The notes beneath the pieces are model-generated. The model made no database searches and was not told the origin of the DNA. It saw only the letters and a list, made by a program, of their open reading frames with translations. From the NCBI GenBank assembly GCA_003255025.1, contig QANY01005768.1, forward strand, positions 62,001-126,000: a stretch of 64,000 bases of DNA, read 5' to 3'. Below, in pieces: positions 36,038 to 47,647 of this stretch. The position numbers were made by a program, and so were the translations under genes. Source of the DNA: Datisca glomerata. Taxonomy: Eukaryota > Streptophyta > Magnoliopsida > Cucurbitales > Datiscaceae. Each line of letters opens with the position of its first letter. Position 1 is the first letter of the stretch.

Positions 36038-37512
36038 ATGCAGAGGAGATTCAGACAAATTTTTACAGCTCTAAGAGAGAGAACCAGCGTCAGCTATGCA
36101 AAGATGGCAACAATAGGAGGTTTTTGTTATGTTGATCTTATTGTCATAAAAGCAACATCTCCTGACGACGTACCTTTGCCTGAGAAATATGTTCATGAGC
36201 TCTTAAAAATCTTCTCCGTTTCTCCCTCCTCTTTTCAACCTTTTTCCCTTAGCTTTACACGTCGATTTGGCAGAACTCGCTCCTGGAGAGTTGCACTCAA
36301 GTGCCTTCTTCTCCTTCATCGGTTGCTTCGCTCAGTGCCTGAAGACGACCTTTTTCTAGCAGAACTTACACGAACTCGAGCTAATGGCTTGATTTCTCTC
36401 CGCCCATGTCGCTTTCGTGACGATTCCTCCTTCCATTCTGAAGAGTATACCGACTTTATCAGGTCATATGCTCACCTACTTGACGAAACTCTCAATTGCT
36501 TTACCTTAGATAGCATAATTTCCAAAACACCCGAGGATGAAGAAGAAAACCGAGAATAAATCGATCGAAAACTTGAAGTTTTAGAACAACTCCAGAGGCT
36601 AATAGACAAGGTTATGGACTGCAAGCCATTGGGACCAGCAGCTGCACACAGTTTTATGGTAAAATTGGCAATGAAATATATCATTCGCGATAGCTTTATT
36701 TGCTACACTACATTCCGCCGGGATATCATTCCCGTCTTGGACATTCTTCTACAAATGCCATACCAAAGTTGCACATCTACCCTCAAAATATACAAGAAAT
36801 CAGCTCTACAAGCAAATCAACTATGTGAATTTATAATTGGTGTAAAGCTAACGGAGTATGTGGATCATATGAGTACCCCTTCATCGATCGCATACCACAC
36901 TTACAAGTCCGAGCTCTCGAGACTTTCTTCTCAGGGATATGGCAGATAACAGAATCATCGTCATCAACAAACACATTAGCATCGTCATTTGAATCTCCAG
37001 TTTCTTCAACGACGGATGATGTTCGAAGCAAAGCGGTTACGCCAAAGGACATAGTTATAAGCACAAAATGGGAAATGTTCAAGGACAATGAGATGATAAG
37101 AAAACTGGAAGAAACAGAGAAACCCTTAATTCAGCTAGAACTAGAAGTCAGCCAAGATATGGGATGGGAGGCCCTACTTGAAGCTTCAATTCATTTCTCA
37201 TGCCAACCTAAAAACAACTTATACAACTTGTATGAATGTGGAACTGATAACCGGGATTATGAAGATGAAGAAGAGGCCTTGAAGATGCAACTTCACAATC
37301 CTTACGCTCGAAACCCGTTCGTGCAGCCCTACATTATGTCAAACTATTATAGATTTGTCCCCAATAATCCCGCTTCAAAAGAAACCCGTTTGAGCACCCC
37401 TGCATTATGCCAAACTATTATAGATTCGTCCCCGATAATCCCGCTTCAAAAGAAATTCTATGATGTTACGCAAATAAAAGAACTAAAAACCAAGTTACAG
37501 ACTGAAAATTAG
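36038..37512 (+). pseudogene. ANTH-domain clathrin assembly protein gene, broken
   Basis: Relative of plant AP180/CALM (PICALM-like) adaptors, which bind phosphoinositides and clathrin at endocytic membranes. It has no intron, as in the At1g33340-like subgroup. The start MQRRFRQIFTALRERTSV leads into the ANTH core SYAKMATIGGFCYVDLIVIK, ATSPDDVPLPEKYVHELL, RVALKCLLLLHRLLR. An in-frame TAA at 36557-36559 splits the domain; the same frame continues at once with IDRKLEVLEQLQRLIDKVM and GPAAAHSFMVKLAMKYIIRDS. At about 36830-36832 one T seems missing, after which the family sequence resumes one frame over (YNWCKANGVCGSYEYPF, LETFFSGIWQI) to DMGWEALLEASIHFS, an NPF motif and TAG at 37512. Without the lesions it would encode about 490 residues, a usual size. 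A 71-bp tandem duplication lies near the 3' end. It is a pseudogene, or a gene with two assembly errors. Confidence 0.85.
37311..37453 (+). repeat. 71-bp tandem duplication in the ANTH C-terminus
   Basis: Copy 1 37311-37381, copy 2 from 37382, landmarks AAACCCGTT, CAAACTATTATAGATT and AATCCCGCTTCAAAAGAAA. Seventy-one is not a multiple of three, so copy 2 is read in a different frame from copy 1 and yields a new tail. Confidence 0.9.
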
Positions 37513-38037
37513 AGAAAAGATACATCACACTCAACACAAAACATCGACCATCTTTGTTAACACATCAAAATCAATTTCAAATTTGTACAATAGTTGAAAT
37601 ATTGGAGCTAATCTATTTTGCAATCTTGTTGCTTCTCTTCTGAGGAAAATCTGTGCTGAAGAATCAATGTGAAAGGAGTCTATGGCGCTCTCTTTCCTTC
37701 ACATTTTTTCTGTAATTTTGCAAATATCTTGAGATATTCAGCATTGCAAGAGACGAAATGCTACTCATAAGACAGTATATACATTGCCGACTCATTCCCT
37801 TCTATTATTCCTGACTTGAAATTCAAAAGTATATATATAACAAACAATGTCGGTCTATCACGTTAATAATAATGAAGATACATAAATTATAGACAGCAGG
37901 AATATCCGTTATATTCTGTGATGCGTTCATGAACTGGCCATTGTAGAATGAACCTCTTCCATGAATTGGCAATATATAGCATGTCTACAGCGACCGGAAT
38001 GATCTCTGGAGGCCAAAATCCGAGTGAACTGGTAACA
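37513..38037. other. Convergent intergenic space between ANTH and THO2
   Basis: 525 bases holding the 3' untranslated regions of both converging genes. The minus frame that runs through 37887-38132 is an off-frame shadow of the last THO2 exon plus its 3' untranslated sequence. Confidence 0.7.
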
Positions 38038-41000
38038 TTACTTCCGATGTCTCCGCTTTTGCTCGGCTCTTTGCCTCTTCTCATCATCCCATTCTCGATC
38101 GTATATTCTAAAGCATGGTTAAGGCTTTGCAATGATTAGTAAAAGAAGACAAATGACCTAACGCAAACAAACAAATGTCAAACATTACAAGAAAATAATA
38201 GAAGGAAAATTCTTTTGACACCTCGTGTAGTTTGCTTAAATGACACGGACATAAAAAATGACACATTAGTCCGTCCGTTAAAATGTTTAGTTTAAGCGTG
38301 AAAAGACTATTATCAGAATAACTAACCTGACCCAACTATTTCGCCTAACTCAACATTAACTGACCGACCCAAGTAACTTCTAAACCAAAAATATAAAATT
38401 TCCCCGAGCAGAAGCCTGACCAGGAATCAATTGGTGAAAAAACAAGAGCTAATGTTCGTATTACATGTTATATAAATGACGTTAGTTTGAAATTTAACCC
38501 ATAAATATAAAAAGTCCTCGACCCGAAGCCCAACCAGGAATCGATGGAGTTTTGTCATGGAAACGTAACATGAAGGGAGGTCATAATCATTTCTCAAACT
38601 AGAGGCGTGTCCGTCTTTTAAGCAAAAGTACACGGCGTAGGAGAGAAACTTTCCCATATACTAAACGAGATGATGATTAGAATCAGGCACAACTTGCTAT
38701 GGAGAATGCAAAGCGTAGGCAGTTTTTATGTAAATGCAAAGGTAATTACGAATAATGTATATGACTATGCATGATGCAAAGCAATTTGGAGGATACTGAT
38801 CAGCTTCTCGACGGGTCATCTTGTTAGCTGTTTCTTTACCATGAATCCTCAGACCTGGCTCATCCAAGTAAGGCCCACGCTGAATCAAAGCTCCCTTCCG
38901 GTCTCCCCTTTCTCTTCCATCATACGATTGAGACATGCCAACACCAAGAGCAGGAGGTGCAGGGGCCACAGGTGAATACTCACCGGCTTCCCCTGACGGC
39001 AGATGCTCTCTTTTTAATTTTCGTCTCTTAGAGGCTGCACTCGCATCCATATCCTCCTTCAAAAGGTTTGGCTTCTCTCTCTCCCTCTCCCTTTCCCTTT
39101 CTTCCAGCTGCAGTCAAACACTTGAAAGTTAAAGCAAGATCCTTTTGACTAAAATATAATGATGAGAAGATCACCAGTGAATTATAAACTCAAAAAGAAT
39201 GCATCCTCAAGTCATGGCTACTTAGAATGCCAAACTTTTCACAGTAACTTGGGGGTGTTTTACTAATACTACAAATCAATAAATCCTATTTGCAGGAGTT
39301 GCCATTGCCAAAGTAGTAGGACTACATGGAGTACTTGGTATTCTAGCAGAAAGATATTTTAGCCAGAACTTTTCATCAGAAAAAATTAATGGTATGTAAA
39401 CAAATAATTGCAGACGTACAAGGAAAGAGGAAGTCCACATCATCTAAAAAGAGCTTGGAGAACACCTTTTATTTTTATTTTTTTTAAAAGTTGGAAAACA
39501 TTAAAGGAGACAAGACGAGGAACATTTGGGACCCAATATACAACATTACTCTGGTAATAAACTATAGCTAGGTGTTACGAGGTGATTGTCCCCACTGCTG
39601 AGTATTCTAAACCATCATACTGAAGAAACAAACAGAAACAACTGAAGGTCCAATGTTTTGACAAAGTTCTGGAACTATCAAGTTTTTGTAGTTCGACATT
39701 GCTATGGCATAAGCTCACCCGCTAGGAATTAGGAAAGACCAATTCTAGAAAGTGACTTATGCCTTATGCTCAAGTTGTGCCAGTCTTCTGCATACGATCA
39801 GATACAAACATGCCATGTCATATATAACTATTTAAAATTGTGGAAATCCATGATTTTATGCCTGATTTCTAGGAATTAGTTGCTTAAATTTTGTTTATCT
39901 TGTTTCCTAGAATAGAGGGGTTTAGTTTTTTAATATTACATATTATTAGCCTTTTCTATTTTTAGATTACTAGATTAGTGTGATATTTAGTTGCTTGATT
40001 TGAGGAAAAGATTTCCTCCGTCCACTATATAATTGCCTTGTTCGTACTATTTAAAGATATAGAAAATTATTCAAGAATTCTCTACATGGTATCAGAGCCC
40101 TGAATCCAACTTTGTAGTATTTTTCCGGGTCACTAGAAATTCACCATGTCCACGGAAAGGCTCCTCTTCGTCCGAAGTTACTTCGGGTTCTTCGAGTACT
40201 CATGGCGTAAAAGATAGCTCTCCACTTAGCATTACTAGGCACAAACTGAATGGGAATAATTACGTTCAATGGTCACAGTCCGTCATGATGTATATCTGCA
40301 GAAAAGGGAAGGGTGAATAATACCTCACTGGCGAAGTCAATGTTCCAGAGGCAGGAGATTCCAAATTCAGATTCTGGAAGACCGAAAACAATATGGTCAT
40401 GTCCTGGTTGGTCAATTCCATGACCAATGAAATAGGGGAAAATTTCTTGCTCTATAGCATGGCTCATGAGATACGGGATGCTGCAAAAGAACTCTATTCA
40501 AGCAAAGAAAATAAATATTCAAGATAGAAACCACACTTCACGATCTCCGTCAAGGAGATATGTCAGTCACACAACTATACAATATTCTCACTCGACAGTG
40601 GCAGCAACTAGACATAATTGAAGATCAAAATGGGACTGCCCAACTGACACGAAGAAGTTCAAAGAATTTGTGGAGAAGAAAAGGATTTATAAGTTCCTGT
40701 TGGGACTTAATAAGAATTTAGATGAGGTCTCGGCGAAGAATACTAGGGAGGAAACCTTTGCCAAACATCCGAGAAGTCTTCTCCGAGGTGCGTAGAGAAG
40801 AAAGTAATGATGGGAGAGTCAACCATCCTTCCTACCTCAGATAACTCATCAGCTCTAGCAGCCCGAGGGGTCCAATACTCAAGCTATGACAAAGAAAGGA
40901 AGACCATGGTGTGACCACTGCCGAAAACCAGGCCACACCCGAGAGACTTGCTGGAAAGTCCATGGTAAACCTACATTGGAAGCCTTTCAAGCCCTGCTTT

Positions 41001-44000
41001 TGACAAAGAATTTAATCGAAACGATGTGGCTGCTGAAGAAGGATCTTCTACCTCCACAGAATCCAGTTCTTTCACAAAGGAACAACTTGAGACACTTCTA
41101 AAGATGTTCTCACAACAAACATCTACACAAAATATCATTGGAACAGGATCTTTGGCAGACAAAGGTAATTGTTTGAGTGCTCTCACCGTTAAGTCAGAAA
41201 ACATAGGTACATGGATGGTGGATTCTGGTGCTTCTGATCATATGACAAGAGACGCCTCTCTTTTCCAGATATACAACCCATGTCAAGAAAATCTTACTGT
41301 AAAAATAGCTGATGGATCAATTTCTAAAGTGGTTGGAACAAGTTCTATCATTATTTGAAAGGACATAACTTTAAATTATGTTCTCCATGTTCCAAATCTG
41401 GACTGCAATCTTCTGTCAATAAGCAAATTCACTCAAGGACTTAATCGTGTTGCTAAATGTTTCTCAGATTTGTGTGAATTTCAGGTTCTGGATTCAGGGA
41501 AGACGATTGGCAGTGCTAGGATGTGCTCGGGTCTTTATCTACTTAAGGAAGATGTAACGCCTAGAAGACAAACTCACAATGCAGTATGTGTTGAGTCTAA
41601 AAGTCAGTCAAATAAAAGTTTAGATTCAGTTTCTAATAAGGATAGTGCTGTCATGTTATGGTACTATCGTCTAGGTCATCCTAATTTCATATATCTTCAA
41701 AAGTTGTTTACATCTTTGTTTATGAATAAAATTCCAAAATTATTTCAATGTGAGATGTGTCAATTTTCAAAGCATGTTCGTAATTCTTACTACTTTCAAC
41801 CTTACAAAGCATCTCATCCTTTCTCAATGATTCATAGTGACGTGGGCCATCTAGAATAAAAAATATCACTGGTACTAGATGGTTTGTATCTTTTGTAGAT
41901 GATCACACCAGAATTACGTTGTTATTTCTCATGAAAGAAAAATCTAAAGTCAGCCAAATTTTTAGAAATTTTAACACTACGATTAAACCCAATTCCAAAC
42001 GAAATTACAAGTGTTGGAAACTGACATTGCAAAAGAGTATTTTGAGACATCTTTGGGAGACTATCTTAATAGTCAAGGCACTGTTCATCAAAGTTCTTGT
42101 GTTGACACACCTCAACAAAATGGGGTGGCAAAAAGAAAACATACGCATATTCTGGATTTGCTCGTTCTCCCATGTTCACCACACATGTTCCAAAAAATTT
42201 CTGGGAGGCTGTTTTAACGGTTGCCTATTCGATTAACAGAATGCCATCTCAAGTCTTAAAATTTCACACCTTACCAATTTTTTTTCAATGTTTTCCCACT
42301 ACTCAAGTAATGTCCACTCTTTCTTTCAAAGTATTTGGTTGTTCAAAATTCGTTCATATCCATGGTCAATACCGGAGTAAACTTGACCCTAAGGCTCTCA
42401 AATGTATATTTGTAGGATACTCCTCAAATCAGAAAGGGTATAAATGTTATTCCCCGACCACTCAAAGATTCTACAATTTCATGGACGTCACATTCTTTGA
42501 ACATCAACCCTTCTACTCCAAAACTGATATTCAGGGGGAGAATTTCACTCAAGAATATCAGCTTTGGAACATTGATGCTTTACCAACAACCTACATTCAA
42601 GATACATCTCCTACCGAGTCACCTCAACCACCCCAAACCGATAATGATCAAAATCCTAGGCTAAACCCAAGTAATGATATCATTTCTGAGCCTAACAACC
42701 AAAGTCCTCAACGTTCAATTCACACACATCCTGCAGAACCTAGTGAGTTGTGTGTCTATACTAGACGGGACAAAACAAGAGAAGATAAAGAACTTTAGCC
42801 AACTGATCACGATCATGAGTCTGACTAGGTTTTGGAATCACAAAATTCACTAGGTAATACTAGTCATGAATCTGCTCTCAATGATATACCTGATGAAGAT
42901 CTGAATAGACCTATTGCTTTGAGAAAAAGGCACTAGATCTTGCACTAATCATCCAATTTATGATTTTCTCATATGGGATATTGTCACATAGTCACCGTGC
43001 TTTTGTCAATACCCTTGACAGAACACAGGTTCCAAGATCAATACATGAAGCTCTTAGCACACATAAATGGAAGGAAGTTGTTTTGGAAGAAATTCAAGCT
43101 CTAGAAAAGCATGGGACTTGGGTGATGTCTGATCTAGCAACGGGAAAACGTCCTGTAGGCCGCAAGTGGATTTTCAGTGTCAAACATAATTCAGATGGAA
43201 GTATCAACAGATTCAAGGCTCGTCTGCTGGCTAAAGGGTTCATGCAATCCTATGGAATTGACTACCAAGAAACTTTTGCTCCTATAGCCAAACGCAATAC
43301 TGTTCGAATACTGCTCTCACTTGCCTCTCTACCAGCTAGATGTAAAGAATGTTTCCTTAAAGGTGATCTTGAAAAGGAAGTGTACATGGAGATTCCTCCT
43401 GGTTTTGATACTCCAGCTAATCTCAACAAAGTCTGTAAACTCAAGAAGTCTTGATACGGACTCAAATAGCAACCAAGAGCGTGGTTTGACAAGTTTACCA
43501 AGGCTGTAAAGAAGGTTAAGTATGATTAGTGCCAAACAGACCATACTATGTTTGTCAAACACTCACCTTCAGGAAAGAAAGCAATACTCATCGTGTATGT
43601 CGATGATATTATTCTAACTGGAGATCATGATGAAGAAATTTTGAAACTCAAAAAGCTTTCTAGCTAAAGAATTTGAGATCAACGACTTGGGCAATCTCAA
43701 ATCTCAAATACTTCCTCGGCATGGAAGTAGCTCGATCTAAGAGAGATATTTCAGTTTTTCAACGCAAATATGCACTGGATCTCTTAAAAGAGACCGGAAT
43801 GCTTGGATGTAAACCAATTGACACTCCAATGGACTCTACTATAAAATTGGGTAGCAAAGACACTAGTACACCTGTTGACAAAGGGAGATATCAAAGACTA
43901 GTTGGGAAACTTATATATCTATCTCATACTAGACAAGACATTAGATTTGTTGAAAGTATGGTAAGTCAATTCATGAACAACTCAACAGAAGAAAACATGG

Positions 44001-47000
44001 ATGCAGTATACAGAATTCTGAGGTACTTGAAGATGACACCAGACAAGGATTGTTCTTCCAGAAGACAGCAAACAAGGAAATCCAAATACTCACTGATGCA
44101 AATCGGGCAAGTTCTGTAACTGGTAGGCGATCAACCTCAGGTTATTGCATTTATGTTTGGGGTAACTTAGTTACTTGGCAAAGTAAAAAACAATCAGTAG
44201 TATCTTGCAGCAGCGCAGAACCAGAATTCAGAACCCTTGCAAATGGTATTTGGTTGAAAAGAATGCTTGGTGAACTAGGAGTTCCTATCTTAAGATCTAT
44301 GAAGGTGTTTTGTGACAATCAGTCAGCAATCAGCATAGCTCAAAATCCAGTGCACCATGATAGAACAAAGCACGCGAAAATGGATCGACACTTTATCAAA
44401 GAGAAGATTGAAAACAACACCATATCACTTTTGTACATCCCGACCTGTCAGCAGACAGCAGACATTTGACAAAAGCTTTGCCGTGGAAAACATTTGAAGA
44501 TCTTATTTCCAAGCTAGGTTTACTCAACATCTACAACCTAGCTTGAGGGAAGTGTGGAAATCCGTGATTTTGTGCTGATTTCTAGGAATTACTTGCTTAT
44601 ATTTTGTTTATCTTGTTTCCTAGAATAGAGGGATTTAGTTTTTTAATATTACAGATTATTAGCTTTTTCTATTTTTTAGATTACTAGATTAGTGGGATAT
44701 TTAGTTGCTTGATTTGAGGAAAAGATTTCCTCCGTCCTCTATATAATTGCCTTGTACATACCATTCAAAGATATAGAAAATTATTCAAGAATTCTCTACA
44801 CAAATAATTCACCCAAGTAAATTTATTACCTTTATTATCATCCCCTCCCGTTCTTCTCTCTTTCTTTCTCGAAACTCCTCTTCTCTTCGTCGTTTTGTTT
44901 CATCCTGTAAAGATAAATTCTCCTCTGACCGTTTTCGCTCTTTCTCATCGTGTCTCGGAGAAAGCCTTTGACTGTGTCTAGTAGTACCAAACCTCCTGTC
45001 AGCGTCTTCATCTCTTCTACCCGAATTAACTGATTGAGGGACCACATGAGGGGGTAAGGGTGGTGGAGGAGGCAAGCTTTGCCCATGAATGCGATCATCA
45101 ACATGAGATTTATCCACAGATGAGTCACTATATCGTAATTTACTTCTGTCCTCTTTGTTTCTTTCATCCTTGGCTTTTTCAGGTAACCTTTCAAAATTCC
45201 TATCTGTACCTCTCTCTTGTAGTCTTTCAACTGAGCGCTCTCTTCCATATCTTTCCATTGACCTATCTCTTATTTTTTCCATTATTGTATCTTCTCCACG
45301 GGACTTGTCAGGGCGCTCCAACCTTTCCCTATAATCCCTATCATATCTTTCATTACCCTTATCTTTCAATCTATCTAAAGGTTTATCTATAGCTTTATAA
45401 GCACTATGTTCATCATTTCCTGATTTCTCAGGATCCGCAGATCGTGGATCCATGGATCTCTCTTTGTCAAAGACACGAATTTCACCATCCAAGTCTCTAG
45501 ATTCACCGTCCCCTTTCCGACGTTTACTTTGTCTGTCTGGCTCTTCAGCAGGACTGGATCTTTTCGGAAGCTTATCAGTAGATTTGGAAGTAGAATCATA
45601 CCTGGGAGAATGAGTAAGTCGAGAAGAGGGCCTTGGTATATCATGGACCTCAGTGCCATCGTCCTTGGCTGAGGAAGTCCTCAAATCAAAAGACTTGGCC
45701 ACTCCAGTCTCTGCTCTTAATTCACTACCGTGAATATCCAATGCTCTACTCGATAAAGTCGAACCCCTAATTGAAGACATAACTGAGTTTCCATTACCCA
45801 CGACTGAAGGAGCATTAGAGGCGGCTCCTTGCCTGCTCTCCGATACATGAGCAGTTTGTTCCCTGTCACAGGCAGAAGAGCCAGCAGACTTGGTACCAGT
45901 TTTTCCAGATCTACCATCTTCTTTCGCAATATCTTGCTTCGTCGACTTATTGAGTGGTCCAGCATGTAGTGACCGTCTTGCTGAAGCTCTCAACTGTTAA
46001 CAGAACAACCTAACAGTTAGAGAGAGAAATAGAGTTCATATATGTAAATATATAGAAAGTATGATTAAAGCAGATTCGCATCATACTGGTTTAAAAGGTA
46101 TGACATTAGCACAAGGTAGTCTCTGCAGAAGAAGACATCTTCCTTTCAAGAAATTGTATGAATTAATATTTAGTAGTAAGAATCAAGCAGTTTCGCATCA
46201 TACTTCCCTGAAAAGTCTATTATACTTTCACGGCAGTCTCTGCAGACGCAGAAAACTGCTTCTAAAGGCAATGGTCTGGTGATCAATATAGATCTTACAT
46301 TCAATCTAGAAATGACAAAGAAACCGAACAACACAGCTTAACTTTTAGGAATATCGAAAAATTATTACACGGAATTCTTAAGACAGCTGCCAAGTGGCGG
46401 AGTCCAAATTCAGTAGAAAACTTGTTAGTCGGTGATATGAAGGTGCAATTCTTGACTTAACAGAACCAGTAGACAAAATAAAATATCTTTAGAGCTGAGG
46501 TACTAGAAGACTTTAGATGTCAAGCGAAGAAAACTTCAGGTGATGCAGAAAAGGAGACGATAACACCAAACAATAGGAAGAAGCATCCCTAATCACAAGA
46601 CTACATAATAAATGATGATACCTCAGGTTCTGTAGAGTTCTTCAAAGAAGCCTTCGCTATATTTTCATCTGGCACCCTATTAAATTCATCTACTGGTTTT
46701 TGATTTTCCATCGTTCTTGATGTTCCAGATTGTACAGCACCGAGAGTGATTGATGACTGAACATCTGACCCATTCAGCAATAACCCACCCTTTAGTTTTC
46801 CATGACCTGAATCAGATTTTGCAACAGAAACACTATCTCTCTCTGCTTTCCCATCGACAGGTCTTGACCTCTGGTCTTTGAGAGGGTTGGCAGAATCTGG
46901 ATTTTGGGTTCCTATTGCAGCAGTTCTTACCCCGCTTGTTTCGCTTTGAGAAACAACAGCAGAGCTATTTTGAATTGTCACTGAATTGTTTGCTGAACTT

Positions 47001-47613
47001 TTTGATGCAAGTGATGGTGCAGGTTTTATCTCAAGAAAACCCATGCCAAACTCTTCATCAGTAACCCAAAAAGGCTGTGAAAATAAGAGAGCACTTAGTA
47101 TGCATCAAAAACTGACGAGACAACAAAGAAGTAGATGTAACAAACCTTTCTAGCTGCCAAAGCAGCAGAAACACCAGTTGCTAACACCTTTAGATCTTCT
47201 CTTTCTTCACTCTTGATCTTAGTCACCTGCATGAAAAACAAATCTTCTTAGCTAAACTTCAAACAATTGAGACTAAAATGTGATTAGCAATTTAAAATTA
47301 CTTACCCGTTTTTCAAGGTTAATCCCACTCTTTCTAGTAACAGGAAAAACAGGAGAAATCTTTGTCAGAACTATGAGAGCATTTCGAATTTCCATGTACT
47401 CTGTCGACTCCAAGCACTGAATCAATAACCGTGTAATTCTTTGACTCCACTTCCAGTGAACCTATTGGCAGTATACAAAATAACCAGAACTTTCAAGCGA
47501 TAGAAATAATAAATCCTAAAATAAGAAGAATGCTGCAAACAACACTACATACACAATCACCAGATAAGCATCACCTTAGGCACATGCTTACATAATCACT
47601 GGTCACAAGCATC

Positions 47614-47647
<34 letters not shown>

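Larger units (their letters stand above)
39834..44805 (+). mobile_element. Full-length Ty1/copia retrotransposon, antisense in a THO2 intron
   Basis: LTRs 39839-40086 and 44553-44800, with near-matching 5-base target duplications (AAAAT at 39834-39838, CAAAT at 44801-44805). The primer site TGGTATCAGAGC (40087-40098) follows the left LTR and is the initiator tRNA-Met site typical of plant copia. A purine-rich tract (GCTTGAGGGAAG) precedes the right LTR. Polyprotein order is gag, protease, integrase, reverse transcriptase, RNase H, i.e. the copia order. It lies in the 5.7-kb intron between exons 44830-45993 and 38797-39107 of THO2, on the opposite strand. Confidence 0.97.

Noticed and set aside
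37887..38132. 81-residue minus-strand protein
   Set aside because: It is the wrong frame of the last THO2 exon; the correct frame gives the conserved THO2 C-terminus and a stop at 38038.
42172..42798. Long plus-strand frame considered as a host gene
   Set aside because: It is copia integrase, between matched LTRs.
44838..45659. Overlapping minus and plus frames within the large THO2 exon
   Set aside because: Shadows of the 388-codon exon, whose RD/ER-rich composition keeps other frames open.
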